From positions 1 through 64,000 of the forward strand of contig NZ_MECL01000009.1 of the NCBI RefSeq assembly GCF_014596445.1: a stretch of DNA of 64,000 bases, read 5' to 3'. The position numbers and the translations under genes are program-made. Within the stretch, counting starts at the first letter, position 1. Each line of letters opens with the position of its first letter. Origin of the DNA: Streptomyces sp. CBMA29. Lineage in GTDB: Bacteria > Actinomycetota > Actinomycetes > Streptomycetales > Streptomycetaceae. Under the pieces are notes generated by a model. That model worked only from the letters and a program-made list of their open reading frames with translations. It did not search any database and was not told the origin of the DNA. This document shows, piece after piece, positions 41,540-49,346 of the stretch.

Positions 41540-43137
41540 AGGGTGTCCCCTTGGGCGGCCAGGGAGGCGGGAGCCTCCGCGGAGCGGATGTCGGAGCCGG
41601 CATCGGAGCGGGCATCGGAGTGGACGTCGGAGTGGACGTCGGAGTGGACGTCGGAGTGGACGTGAACGTCGGAGCGGACGTCGGCGTGGACGTCGGCGTG
41701 GACGTCGGCGTGCTGTTCCCGCGGCGTTCCGCCGTCGGACTCCTGCGGCTTGGGACGGCCCGGCAGTTGGGTCGCGGCGATCAGGGCGAGGGCGAGCGCT
41801 CCGGTCACGCCCCAGTACGCGTGGCGGAAGCCGCCGAGGGCGTCGCCGCTGCCCGCGCTCTGGACGAGCAGCGCGACCAGCGCGATGCCGATCGCGGCGC
41901 CGAGCTGGTTGAGCATGTACAGCACGGTGCTGCCCTGCGGCACCAGATGCGGCGGGAGCGTGCGGTAGAGCGAGGCGATGGTGGGCGCGCCCACGCTGCC
42001 GAGGCCGAGGCCGATCGTGAACGCCACCACGGCCGTCCAGACCTGGGACGTGTCCGCGCTGAGCTGGGTGAAGGCCAGCGCGCTCAGCGTGGCGACCACG
42101 CCGCCGCACATCACCAGAGTTCGTGAGCCGACCTTGTCGGACAGCCGTCCGGTCAGCGGCATCGACAGGGCCGAGCCCACACCGAGCGGAGCGAGCAGCA
42201 GCGCGGACGCGAAGGTGTCGTGGCCGCGTACCTGCTGGTAGTACAGCGGCAGCGCGAACAGGCTGGCGAAGGTGGCCAGACCGACCAGGGCGCCGACGGT
42301 GACGCTGGCGGAGAAGCCGCGCGAGGCGAACAGCCGCAGGTCGATCAGCGGTGGGGCGGTGCGCTCGCGGAGCGCGTGGACGGCGTAGGCGCCGAGCAGC
42401 ACGACCCCGGCGACCAGCGGGACGAGCACCTGCCAGGCGGAGAACTCGGTCCGCTCGGCGTACTGCGACAAGGTCAGCACCGCGGCCGCGACTCCCGGAC
42501 CGATCAGCGCGACGCCCACGGTGTCGAGCTTGCCCACCGGCTGCTCGCCGGTCGGCTTGTCGTCCGGGATCACCCGCAGGGCGAGCACCAGCGCGAGCAG
42601 GCCGATCGGGACGTTGACCAGGAACATCCAGCGCCAGGACACGCCTTGCAGGATGAATCCGCCGATCACCGGGCCGAACACCGGTCCGCTGGAGCCGACG
42701 ACGCCCATGAGGCCCATGACCCGTCCGATCCGGCTGGGTCCGGCCGAACGGGCCAGCAGGGTCAGCATCAGCGGGTCGAGCAGACCCGCGCCGAGTCCCT
42801 GGAGCACGCGGAAGGCGATCAGACTGCCGATGTTCCAGGCGAGTCCGGAACTGATGGAACCGGCGAGAAAGATCACCAGGCCGAGCAGCCACAGCCGGCG
42901 GCCGCCGAACCTGTCGACGGCCCAGGTGGTGACCGGGATGCTCACGGTCAGGGCGAGCAGATAGCTCGTGGACACCCAACTGACCGCGCTGAGCGAGGTG
43001 TCGAAGTCCTTGACCAGGGTGTCCGCGGCGACGGCGATCATCGAGCCGTCGAGGATCCCCATGATCCCGCCTAACAGGATCACTCCGATCAGTCGCCGCA
43101 GCGCGGGGTCAAGGCCCTCGTTCGACGGATGCGCCAT
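41536..43137 (-). CDS. MFS exporter (DHA2, 14 TM) with His/Asp-repeat tail
   Basis: A 533-residue DHA2 transporter: MGILDGSMIAVAADTL (TM1), WAVDRFGGRRLW (motif A), the LLARSAGPSRIGRVMGLMGVVGSSGPVFGPV region and RWMFLVNVPIG. ATG 43137 has GGAGAG 4 bases upstream. The C-terminal cytoplasmic tail consists of HADV/SDVH repeats encoded by a 12-bp minisatellite. It is likely the self-resistance/export pump of the polyketide cluster. It is divergent from a TetR gene whose intergenic region carries palindromes and phased repeats. Confidence 0.9.
   Translation of the reverse strand: MAHPSNEGLDPALRRLIGVILLGGIMGILDGSMIAVAADTLVKDFDTSLSAVSWVSTSYLLALTVSIPVTTWAVDRFGGRRLWLLGLVIFLAGSISSGLAWNIGSLIAFRVLQGLGAGLLDPLMLTLLARSAGPSRIGRVMGLMGVVGSSGPVFGPVIGGFILQGVSWRWMFLVNVPIGLLALVLALRVIPDDKPTGEQPVGKLDTVGVALIGPGVAAAVLTLSQYAERTEFSAWQVLVPLVAGVVLLGAYAVHALRERTAPPLIDLRLFASRGFSASVTVGALVGLATFASLFALPLYYQQVRGHDTFASALLLAPLGVGSALSMPLTGRLSDKVGSRTLVMCGGVVATLSALAFTQLSADTSQVWTAVVAFTIGLGLGSVGAPTIASLYRTLPPHLVPQGSTVLYMLNQLGAAIGIALVALLVQSAGSGDALGGFRHAYWGVTGALALALIAATQLPGRPKPQESDGGTPREQHADVHADVHADVRSDVHVHSDVHSDVHSDVHSDARSDAGSDIRSAEAPASLAAQGDTL
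41588..41715. repeat. 12-bp minisatellite encoding His/Asp-rich tail
   Basis: Roughly ten imperfect copies of gtcggagtggac and variants such as gtcggcgtggac encode SDVH/HADV repeats at the C-terminus of the exporter. Alternating His and Asp every four residues could bind metal, or be neutral slippage sequence. Confidence 0.85.
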
Positions 43138-43150
43138 GAGTCTCTCCGGT

Positions 43151-43210
43151 GGCGTGAAGTGGCATGAGGTGACACGAGGTGACACGAGGTGACACGAAGC
43201 GATACGAGGC
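43151..43210. promoter_or_regulatory. Six helically phased 10-bp direct repeats upstream of exporter
   Basis: Six successive 10-base units follow the pattern GACACGAGGT; two are identical and the others differ at one to four positions. They lie 14-73 bases upstream of the MFS ATG (minus strand). A 10-bp period puts each unit on the same DNA face, as expected for cooperative binding by an OmpR/PhoB- or SARP-like regulator; JadR1-type genes are in the cluster. Confidence 0.55.
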
Positions 43211-43232
43211 GGCCGCGCGTCAGATGGCGGCA

Positions 43233-43271
43233 TGTCAGATGACAGCGCGCCGAATTGCACTCGCCAGTGCA
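43233..43271. promoter_or_regulatory. Two palindromes in MFS-TetR divergent region
   Basis: TGTCA-GA-TGACA (43233-43244) and TGCACT-CGCC-AGTGCA (43256-43271) are perfect inverted repeats between the divergent exporter and TetR genes. They are good operator candidates for the TetR protein. Confidence 0.5.
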
Positions 43272-43365
43272 GATTAGGGCACCACTCAGGACGATGACAA
43301 CGTCAACGGGCAACAAACTGCACCAGCCGGTGTAACTCAACGCCCGTATCGGGTACGCTGCGAGG

Positions 43366-44118
43366 GTGGGCGGAACTGTGACACTGGCATCAGGCAACCG
43401 AACGGCCTCACGAGGCCGCATCGACAAACGTCAGGCGATCCTCGACGCGGCCTTCGCCGTGTTCGCCAAGCGGGGGTACGCCGGTGCGTGCATGGAGGAG
43501 ATCGCCGAAGTGGCGGGCGTCGCCAAGCACACCGTCTACAACCACCTCGGCGACAAGGAGAACCTCTTCCACGCCGCGATGGAGGCGACGGGGAACGCCG
43601 TGATGGACAGGAACCTCGCCCTGGCCGAGCAGTTGACGGTCGAGGGCGGCGCGAACAGCCGAAACGGCGAGGACGGCCAGGCCAGCCAGGACAACCAGGA
43701 CGGCGAAGGCTCCGACCCGGTCAGGTCCCGCTTGGAGGAGGTCGGATACCGCATGCTGCTCCAGTGTTGCGACCCCCGCTCCTGGGCGCTGCGCCGACTG
43801 CTGCACGCGGAGATCACCCGCTTCCCCGGACTGCTCGAAGTCGTCTGGGGGCGCGGCGCCGACCGGCTCCGGCAGACCCTCGCCGACCGGATGGCCCGGC
43901 TCTCCCTGGCCGGTCTGCTGCGACCCTGCGACCCCGTCGAGGCCGCGGAGCAGTTCCTCGCTCTGCTCACGGGCCCCATGGAAGCGCGGTCCCAACTCGG
44001 CACCCGACCCGTACCGGACACCGAACTGCACACCGTGGCCGACGCCGCGGTCGACACATTCCTGCGCGCCTTCCGTGATGTCCACCAGAACCGCACCCTG
44101 CCGGTGACCGCTTCCTGA
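43366..44118 (+). CDS. TetR-family regulator of exporter
   Basis: A 250-residue TetR repressor with HTH KRQAILDAAFAVFAKRGYAGACMEEIAEVAGVAKHTVYNH and a helical ligand domain. A Gln/Asn/Glu/Asp-rich insertion (ANSRNGEDGQASQDNQDGEG) near residues 95-120 interrupts the first ligand-domain helices. The start is GTG 43366 or a slightly later GTG. Divergent from a DHA2 exporter, it is the standard arrangement for product-induced self-resistance. Adjacency to an OmpR-type gene recalls jadR2-jadR1. Confidence 0.88.
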   Translation: MGGTVTLASGNRTASRGRIDKRQAILDAAFAVFAKRGYAGACMEEIAEVAGVAKHTVYNHLGDKENLFHAAMEATGNAVMDRNLALAEQLTVEGGANSRNGEDGQASQDNQDGEGSDPVRSRLEEVGYRMLLQCCDPRSWALRRLLHAEITRFPGLLEVVWGRGADRLRQTLADRMARLSLAGLLRPCDPVEAAEQFLALLTGPMEARSQLGTRPVPDTELHTVADAAVDTFLRAFRDVHQNRTLPVTAS

Positions 44119-44139
44119 CCTCTGATTCCTGACCTCTGA
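44112..44139. repeat. Perfect 14-bp tandem duplication at TetR stop
   Basis: TTCCTGACCTCTGA occurs twice in direct tandem, spanning the TetR stop codon and the first bases of the intergenic region. It is probably a recent slippage duplication. Confidence 0.85.
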
Positions 44140-44207
44140 CGATTCGACAAGGTTTACGGCGCCTTCCCGCGAACGGATATGTCCGAAGCGGATCCGCGAA
44201 GTCCGTG

Positions 44208-44279
44208 TGAACTCGCATGAACTCCCTGGCTCGAATCGATGAGAACGGTTTGAGAATCCGCGCCGCGGATCAGCACTAG
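44208..44279 (+). promoter_or_regulatory. Direct repeat and promoter-like elements before OmpR-type gene
   Basis: TGAACTC occurs at 44208-44214 and 44218-44224, a 10-bp period typical of OmpR/PhoB-type sites. TTGAGA (44250-44255), 18 bases, then CACTAG (44274-44279) is a weak promoter candidate. The rest of the 249-base gap (44119-44367) shows nothing recognisable. Confidence 0.35.
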
Positions 44280-44367
44280 ATGGATGTGTCCACCTGACAG
44301 CTATGCAGGCAATGGAGCTTGCGGCCGTGAATCCACCTTCGGTCCGTACAACTCCAAGGGAGATACC

Positions 44368-45051
44368 GTGCGCATACTCGTTGTGGAGGCGCAGGAGCAC
44401 GAAGCCGCGGCGCTGGCCCGCAATCTGGAGCGGTACGGCCATGAGGTGACGACCGTGGATTCCGGGACGGCGGCTCTGGAGAACTTCCGGCAGGCGAATT
44501 TCGTCCTGCTCGATCTCGATCTCCCGGACATCGACGGCCTGGCCGTCTGCCGCGGTCTGCGGGAGACGGGCGACATCCCGGTCATCGCGTTCGCCAGCGG
44601 CGGCACCGAGTTGGACCGGGTCCTGGGGCTGCGGGCGGGCGCCGACGACTGCATCGACAAGCCGTACGAGATACGCGAGTTGGCGGCCCGCATGGAGGCC
44701 GTCATGCGGCGGCGGGAGCCGCGCCGACCGGTGGTCACCCCCAAGACGACGGTGTCGATCGGCGGTCTGCGGATCGACGCGGCCTCCCGCAAGGTGCAGG
44801 TGCACGAGAAGCCGGTGAAGCTGACCCGCAAGGAGTTCGACCTGCTGTACTACCTCGCGCGGCACCCCGAGATGGTCGTGACCCGGCAGCGGCTGCTCGC
44901 GGAGATATGGGAGATCCCGACGGTGCTCGCGGTCGGTTACCAGGCCAGCCGCACGGTGGACACCCATGTCAACTCGCTGCGCAACAAGTTGGGCCGGAGC
45001 AGTTGGATCGTCACCGTCCGCGGGGTCGGATTCCGCGTCGGCCTCGGCTGA
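44368..45051 (+). CDS. OmpR/PhoB-type pathway regulator (JadR1/LanI-like)
   Basis: A 227-residue receiver-plus-winged-helix protein. Asp49 is the phosphorylation-type residue (LLDLDLPDIDG) and Lys is in IDKPY, but the acidic pair normally after strand 1 is EA (VVEAQ) and the switch Thr is replaced (FASGG), so phosphorylation is doubtful. The output domain ends TVDTHVNSLRNKLG, VTVRGVGFRVGLG. GTG 44368 has AGGGAG 5 bases upstream. Angucycline clusters typically carry such atypical OmpR activators. A paralogue is at 62272. Confidence 0.88.
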   Translation: MRILVVEAQEHEAAALARNLERYGHEVTTVDSGTAALENFRQANFVLLDLDLPDIDGLAVCRGLRETGDIPVIAFASGGTELDRVLGLRAGADDCIDKPYEIRELAARMEAVMRRREPRRPVVTPKTTVSIGGLRIDAASRKVQVHEKPVKLTRKEFDLLYYLARHPEMVVTRQRLLAEIWEIPTVLAVGYQASRTVDTHVNSLRNKLGRSSWIVTVRGVGFRVGLG

Positions 45052-45065
45052 CAAGGAAAGCGGAA

Positions 45066-45102
45066 GCGCGCGTACGGTGTGGGGCCCACACCGTACGCGC
45101 GC
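45066..45102. terminator. Perfect 18-bp-stem bidirectional terminator
   Basis: GCGCGCGTACGGTGTGGG - G - CCCACACCGTACGCGCGC lies between the convergent OmpR-type stop (45051) and the oxygenase stop (45131). The arms are exact complements. Confidence 0.9.
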
Positions 45103-45130
45103 CCGCGTCACGCTCAGCGCCGGCTGTCGC

Positions 45131-46309
45131 TCACAGGTACAGCGAGTTGGGCTCCAGGCCGGTCAGGGACCTGCCGTACAGCTCGATGTTGGTGCTCGGC
45201 GTGATCAGGGCGTGCAGGGACGTCGCGTGCACGTCCCGCTGGATGCGGGTGATCGGCACGTCCCGGAAGATCGAGGAGCCGCCGCTGGCGGCGGCCAGGA
45301 TCTCCACAGCCTGCTTGGCCTGCTTGGCGATCCAGCCGATCTGCACCCGGGAGAAGACCCGGTCGTCCTGGGACCACGGCTCGTCCCGCCGGATCTTGTC
45401 CGCCAGCAGATCGGCGAACCGGTGGGCGCGGGCCTCGGCGTCCTCGATCAGCAGGGCCGCCTCGCCGACCTGGAGATGCGTGACCGGCGCCTCCAACTGG
45501 CTGGGGTAGCTGGTGTACGTCAGCGGCCGGCCGGGAAGCCGCTCCAGGAAGCTGGACAGGGCGTACTTGGCGGCGCCGACGAGCTGGCCCGTCTGCATCA
45601 CCGTGGCGCTGACCAGCATCGGCACCCGGTAGGCGCCCTTGGCCGCGTTGACCTGTGACTTCGAGACGTTCTGGTAGAAGTCGGCGCCGGAGATCACCCG
45701 GTGGTCGGGGACGAAGACGTCCCTCGCCACGGTGGTCACACTGCCGGAGCCCGCCAGGCCGACGGTGTTCCAGTCGTCGACGATCTCCAGTTCGGAGACC
45801 GGGATGAGGGCGAAGACCGGCAGGGTCTCCCCCGCGGGTCCCTCGGGCATCGCCGCGGTGATCTTCCAGTGGGCGTGCAGCACGCCGCTGTTGTAGCCCC
45901 AGCTACCGTTGACCAGATAGCCGCCGTCGACCCGGGTCGCCTTTCCGGACGCGGCCGTCGTGCCCGTCACCCGGACATGGGGCTCGGCGAACACCTCGTC
46001 CAGGGCCTCGTCGGGCCACAGGCCGGCCATCCAGGTCAGCGAGGAGTAGATGGACAGCACGAAGGCGGCCGAGCTGTTGCCCTTCGCGACCTCGGCCAGC
46101 ACGTCGACGAAGGCGCGCGCGTCCGACTCGTATCCGCCGTACTGCGTGGGCACCTGCATCCTGAGCAGACCCGATGCCTCGATCGCCTCGATGACGTCCT
46201 GCGGGAGCCTGCGGTTCTCGTCGATCCACAGCGCCCGGGAGCGCAGCAGGGGCACGAGTTTCCCCGCGGCCTCGACGAGATCGTCCCGGGACGGCGCGGT
46301 GGTGGTCAT
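45131..46309 (-). CDS. Acyl-CoA-dehydrogenase-fold flavin monooxygenase (ActVA-5/HsaA/DszC group)
   Basis: A 392-residue protein with the acyl-CoA dehydrogenase fold: N-terminal helices (QDVIEAIEASGLLRMQVPTQYGGYE), middle beta domain (GLAGSGSVTTVARDVFVPDHRV) and C-terminal helices, but no acyl-CoA catalytic Glu motif. This is the pattern of two-component FMNH2-dependent hydroxylases such as ActVA-ORF5. The flavin reductase encoded at 48753 is the obvious electron partner. ATG 46309 starts the domain. Aromatic hydroxylation or quinone formation on the polyketide is inferred. Confidence 0.85.
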   Translation of the reverse strand: MTTTAPSRDDLVEAAGKLVPLLRSRALWIDENRRLPQDVIEAIEASGLLRMQVPTQYGGYESDARAFVDVLAEVAKGNSSAAFVLSIYSSLTWMAGLWPDEALDEVFAEPHVRVTGTTAASGKATRVDGGYLVNGSWGYNSGVLHAHWKITAAMPEGPAGETLPVFALIPVSELEIVDDWNTVGLAGSGSVTTVARDVFVPDHRVISGADFYQNVSKSQVNAAKGAYRVPMLVSATVMQTGQLVGAAKYALSSFLERLPGRPLTYTSYPSQLEAPVTHLQVGEAALLIEDAEARAHRFADLLADKIRRDEPWSQDDRVFSRVQIGWIAKQAKQAVEILAAASGGSSIFRDVPITRIQRDVHATSLHALITPSTNIELYGRSLTGLEPNSLYL

Positions 46310-46505
46310 GTTGGGTTCCTCCCGATGTGGGTAGCACTTGACGCGCCCGCTGCCGGGCACCGGTATTCCGGACGGTCCGCGCGCTGACATCGCCGGCGGG
46401 AAAGGGAAGTTGGAAACGAAAGGCGTTCGGTGCTCTGATCACCGACCGACCGTTTTCCCGATCCTCGCACCATCGGCGAAGCGGCGGCGAAAGGGCCGGG
46501 GAAAC

Positions 46506-47876
46506 CTACGGGTCGCCCGCAGGTTTGTCTCGCGCCGCCGGGGATTCCCCGACCGCGCTGAGTACCAGGACGAGTTCGCCTCTGCCGGAGACGCCGAGTT
46601 TGCGGTAGACGCCCGACAGATGGAATTCGACGGTTCTGACGTTGAGGAAAAGGGCTTCCGCGATGCGCCGGTTGCTGTATCCGGCGCGGGCCAGCTGCGC
46701 GATCCTGGCCTCCTGCGGGGTGAGTCCGCGCGGGGCGCCCGGTCCGCCCAGCCGGCGCAGCGCGGACTCGGCGCGGTGGGCCCAGAAGGTGTTGCCGCAG
46801 GTGCGCGCGACCGCGACCGCGGCCGTGAACCGGCTCCGCGCCCCGGCCGCGTCCTCGCGTTCGGCCAGCAGCGCGCCGAGGTCGTAGAGGGCCTGTGTCA
46901 CCTCGCCCTGGGCGTCCGCCAGGCGGAGCAGATCGACGGCTTCCTCCAGCAGTATGAGGGAGGTCCTGTCGCGGCGCGCCACGGCGACGGCGCGCAGGGC
47001 CGTCCCCAGGACGCGCGCCGACCCCCACTTCCGCGCGGCGACGAGTTCGTCCTCGGCCAGGGCGACGGCCAGGTCACGGCGACCCGCGGTCGCGGCCCCG
47101 AGCGCGCCCGCCGAACGCCAGGCGACCACCGCGGGATTGTCGATGCCGTACGAGGCCAGCAGTCGGCCGCTGCTCAGACAGTCGTCGATCCCCTGCCGGA
47201 ACTGGCCCGCGGCCAGGTGCAGCGCGCCGCGGGCCGCCAGGACGTGGGCCCGGTTTTGGCCTTCGAGGTCGAGCGCGCCGACCATGCCGTTCTCCTGGAG
47301 CACCGTCCACGCGCCGTCGAGGTCGCCGGTCCCGACGAGCGCCTCGGTCAGCCAGACCGCGGCCAGGGGGACGCGGGTACCGGACCCGCCCCGGGCGAGG
47401 ACCGCGCGCAGCGTGCGTACGGCCCCGCTCGTATCACCTCCGAGCAGCTTGATCCGTGCGCGCAGCAGGGCCAGCGTCCGGCGGTGGCGGACCGAACCCG
47501 ACCAGAGCGGTTCGCGGGCCAGCCGGGCGCAGTGCGCGCTCGCGGACGAGGTGTCCCCGGCGTACAGCAGGGTGAGCACGGCCTGCCACACGCTGTCGGC
47601 GTCGGCTCGCCGCTCGTCCGCGGCAAGCAGGCGCTCGGACTGGCACATCGCCGCGGAGCGGTTGACCCCGCGGTGCGCCAGTTCGAGGACGCGGGGGGCC
47701 GCGTACACCTCGGTCTCGTCGGGACGCGCCCGCTCGTCGTCGGCGTCGGCGGCGGCGCGGCGGATTCCCGGTGCGGGCGGGTGCGCCGCCGCGTATTCGT
47801 CGTGACGCCACCGTGCGACCGCCGAGGGTGCTTCGGCGAGACGCAGCGGCGCGGATTCGTTCCTTCCGCCCTGCAC
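46506..47876 (-). CDS. LuxR-type regulator with helical repeat domain
   Basis: A 456-residue protein. Residues about 60-370 are TPR-like helical repeats (ARIKLLGGDTSGAVRTLRAVL and similar). The C-terminal LuxR HTH (LTPQEARIAQLARAGYSNRRIAEALFLNVRTVEFHLSGVYRKLG) sits near 385-430. It lacks the N-terminal ATPase of full LAL regulators, so it is a truncated LAL type. GTG 47876 has GGAG 6 bases upstream. Its leader contains direct repeats. It is probably a pathway-specific activator. Confidence 0.88.
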   Translation of the reverse strand: MQGGRNESAPLRLAEAPSAVARWRHDEYAAAHPPAPGIRRAAADADDERARPDETEVYAAPRVLELAHRGVNRSAAMCQSERLLAADERRADADSVWQAVLTLLYAGDTSSASAHCARLAREPLWSGSVRHRRTLALLRARIKLLGGDTSGAVRTLRAVLARGGSGTRVPLAAVWLTEALVGTGDLDGAWTVLQENGMVGALDLEGQNRAHVLAARGALHLAAGQFRQGIDDCLSSGRLLASYGIDNPAVVAWRSAGALGAATAGRRDLAVALAEDELVAARKWGSARVLGTALRAVAVARRDRTSLILLEEAVDLLRLADAQGEVTQALYDLGALLAEREDAAGARSRFTAAVAVARTCGNTFWAHRAESALRRLGGPGAPRGLTPQEARIAQLARAGYSNRRIAEALFLNVRTVEFHLSGVYRKLGVSGRGELVLVLSAVGESPAARDKPAGDP

Positions 47877-47888
47877 GGTGGACTCCGT

Positions 47889-47940
47889 TCGGTAGATCGG
47901 TAAGTCGGTAGATCGGTGGGCCGATAGGCCGATAGGCCGC
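47889..47940. repeat. Direct repeats in LuxR-gene leader
   Basis: TCGGTAGATCGGTAAG is followed directly by TCGGTAGATCGGTGGG, then CCGATAGG twice. The array lies 13-64 bases upstream of the LuxR start. It could be an operator array or a structured leader, since ATCGG-TGGG-CCGAT can pair. Confidence 0.6.
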
Positions 47941-47964
47941 TGGCTGCGCGGATGTGACGTAATG

Positions 47965-48609
47965 TCAGGCGGTGAGGCTGTGCAGGAGGTGGTAGCGCTT
48001 GAAGCCGATCGGCCGGACGCCGGGAGTGTCGTGGGTGGCGCGCAGAGTCGCCGCCCGCGTGGCGCCCTCCAGGAACGAGATGTGCGCCTCGTCGCTGGTC
48101 CACTCGGCGTAGTTGAGGACGCGGGTGCCGTCGGCGCTGAGGTGGAAGTTGGCCGAGAGCAGGCCGGGGTGCTGCGCGCCGGGGGCGCTTTCGAGGGCGC
48201 CCGCGATCGACTCGACGATGTGCTCCTGCGGGGCGGGCCCGTCCACGTCGAAGGTCGCGACCACAAAGCTGGACGGCACCAGCGGCCCCTTGTGCAGCAC
48301 GATCGCGCGGCGCAGCGTGTACGCGACCGTCGCGGCGCCCGCCAGTCCCGTCAGCCCAGCGGTGAAGTCGCGGTGGGCCGGGGCGTGCGAGGTCTGGAGG
48401 TAGGTCAGCACCGTGTCGTCCTCGGTGCTGAGATACGCGGAGGCCGACAGGAGTCCGGTCGGCCAGTCGGCGGCGCGCCACTGCTCGACGGTCTCGGCCA
48501 CGGCCTCGACCCCGGCCTCGCGGTCGGGGACGTGCCACTGCGCGACATGCGCGGCCGTGCTGTCGGCGCGCCGGATGTCCGGCGGTGCGGAGGAGATCTG
48601 CTGGGTCAT
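47965..48609 (-). CDS. Second double-ABM-domain protein
   Basis: A 214-residue paralogue of the protein at 39867: two ABM-like repeats at about residues 20-90 (LSASAYLSTEDDTVLTYLQ) and 115-195 (ANFHLSADGTRVLNYAEWTSDEA), with the same order and spacing. It is probably an oxygenase or a cofactor-free accessory of angucycline tailoring. It lies upstream of the LuxR gene and downstream of the FMN reductase gene. Confidence 0.8.
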   Translation of the reverse strand: MTQQISSAPPDIRRADSTAAHVAQWHVPDREAGVEAVAETVEQWRAADWPTGLLSASAYLSTEDDTVLTYLQTSHAPAHRDFTAGLTGLAGAATVAYTLRRAIVLHKGPLVPSSFVVATFDVDGPAPQEHIVESIAGALESAPGAQHPGLLSANFHLSADGTRVLNYAEWTSDEAHISFLEGATRAATLRATHDTPGVRPIGFKRYHLLHSLTA

Positions 48610-48752
48610 TGCCGTCGTCCTTCCAGAGGACCGGGGTCCGGGGTTTCGGGGTCCGGTTTTCGGGGCGGGAAGCGGGAGGTGCGGCTGTCGTCACCAGCCG
48701 GGTGCGCGCAGCGCGGGTACGGATCGGGCGCTGGTACGGTTCGGACGCGGGC

Positions 48753-49346
48753 TCAGCGCGGGTACGCGCGCTCGGCGCGGGCCGCCCGCAACGCGTCGCC
48801 CCACCAGTGCAGTTGGTCCAGCAGCAGTCCCGCCGACAGGACGCTCGGCTCCGGGTCGATCAGCCGACCCGCCTCGTCGAAGCGGTTTCCCGCCAGGGGA
48901 AAGGCGACGTTCTCCCGTACGGTCAGGGTGTGCACTTCGGCGAAGACCTGCCGGAGCTGCTCGACAGCGCGGATGCCGCCGCTGAGGCCGCCGTACGAGA
49001 CGAAGCCGACCGGCTTGGCGGTCCACTCCTCGTAGAACCAGTCGACGGTGTTCTTCAGCGCGGCCGGGAAGCTGTGGTTGTACTCGGGCGTGACCACGAC
49101 GAAGGCGTCGGCCGCCACCAGCACCGAACGCAGCGCTTCGCGGGTCCTGGCCGTCTCCAGCGACACGTCCTTGCCGGGCCCCGGCAGGACCAGCGGCAGC
49201 GGATGGTCGATCAGATCGACGCTCTGCACGGCGAATTCGGGGCGCTCCTTGACCTGGGACAGGAACCAGTCGGCCACGGCGGGACCGAGCCGCCCGTCGC
49301 GGACGCTGGCGGTGATGATGGCGAGGGAGAGCTGGTCATCCGTCAT
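48753..49346 (-). CDS. NADPH-dependent FMN reductase
   Basis: A 197-residue flavodoxin-like FMN reductase with IITASVRDGRLGPAVADW (phosphate-binding loop), VVTPEYNHSFPAALKNTVDWF and SYGGLSGG. It should deliver FMNH2 to the ActVA-5-like and LLM oxygenases of the cluster. ATG 49346 overlaps the MFS stop (ATGA). Confidence 0.92.
   Translation of the reverse strand: MTDDQLSLAIITASVRDGRLGPAVADWFLSQVKERPEFAVQSVDLIDHPLPLVLPGPGKDVSLETARTREALRSVLVAADAFVVVTPEYNHSFPAALKNTVDWFYEEWTAKPVGFVSYGGLSGGIRAVEQLRQVFAEVHTLTVRENVAFPLAGNRFDEAGRLIDPEPSVLSAGLLLDQLHWWGDALRAARAERAYPR

Noticed and set aside
43151..43210. CRISPR-like array
   Set aside because: The 10-base units are contiguous with no spacers; they are direct repeats in a promoter region.
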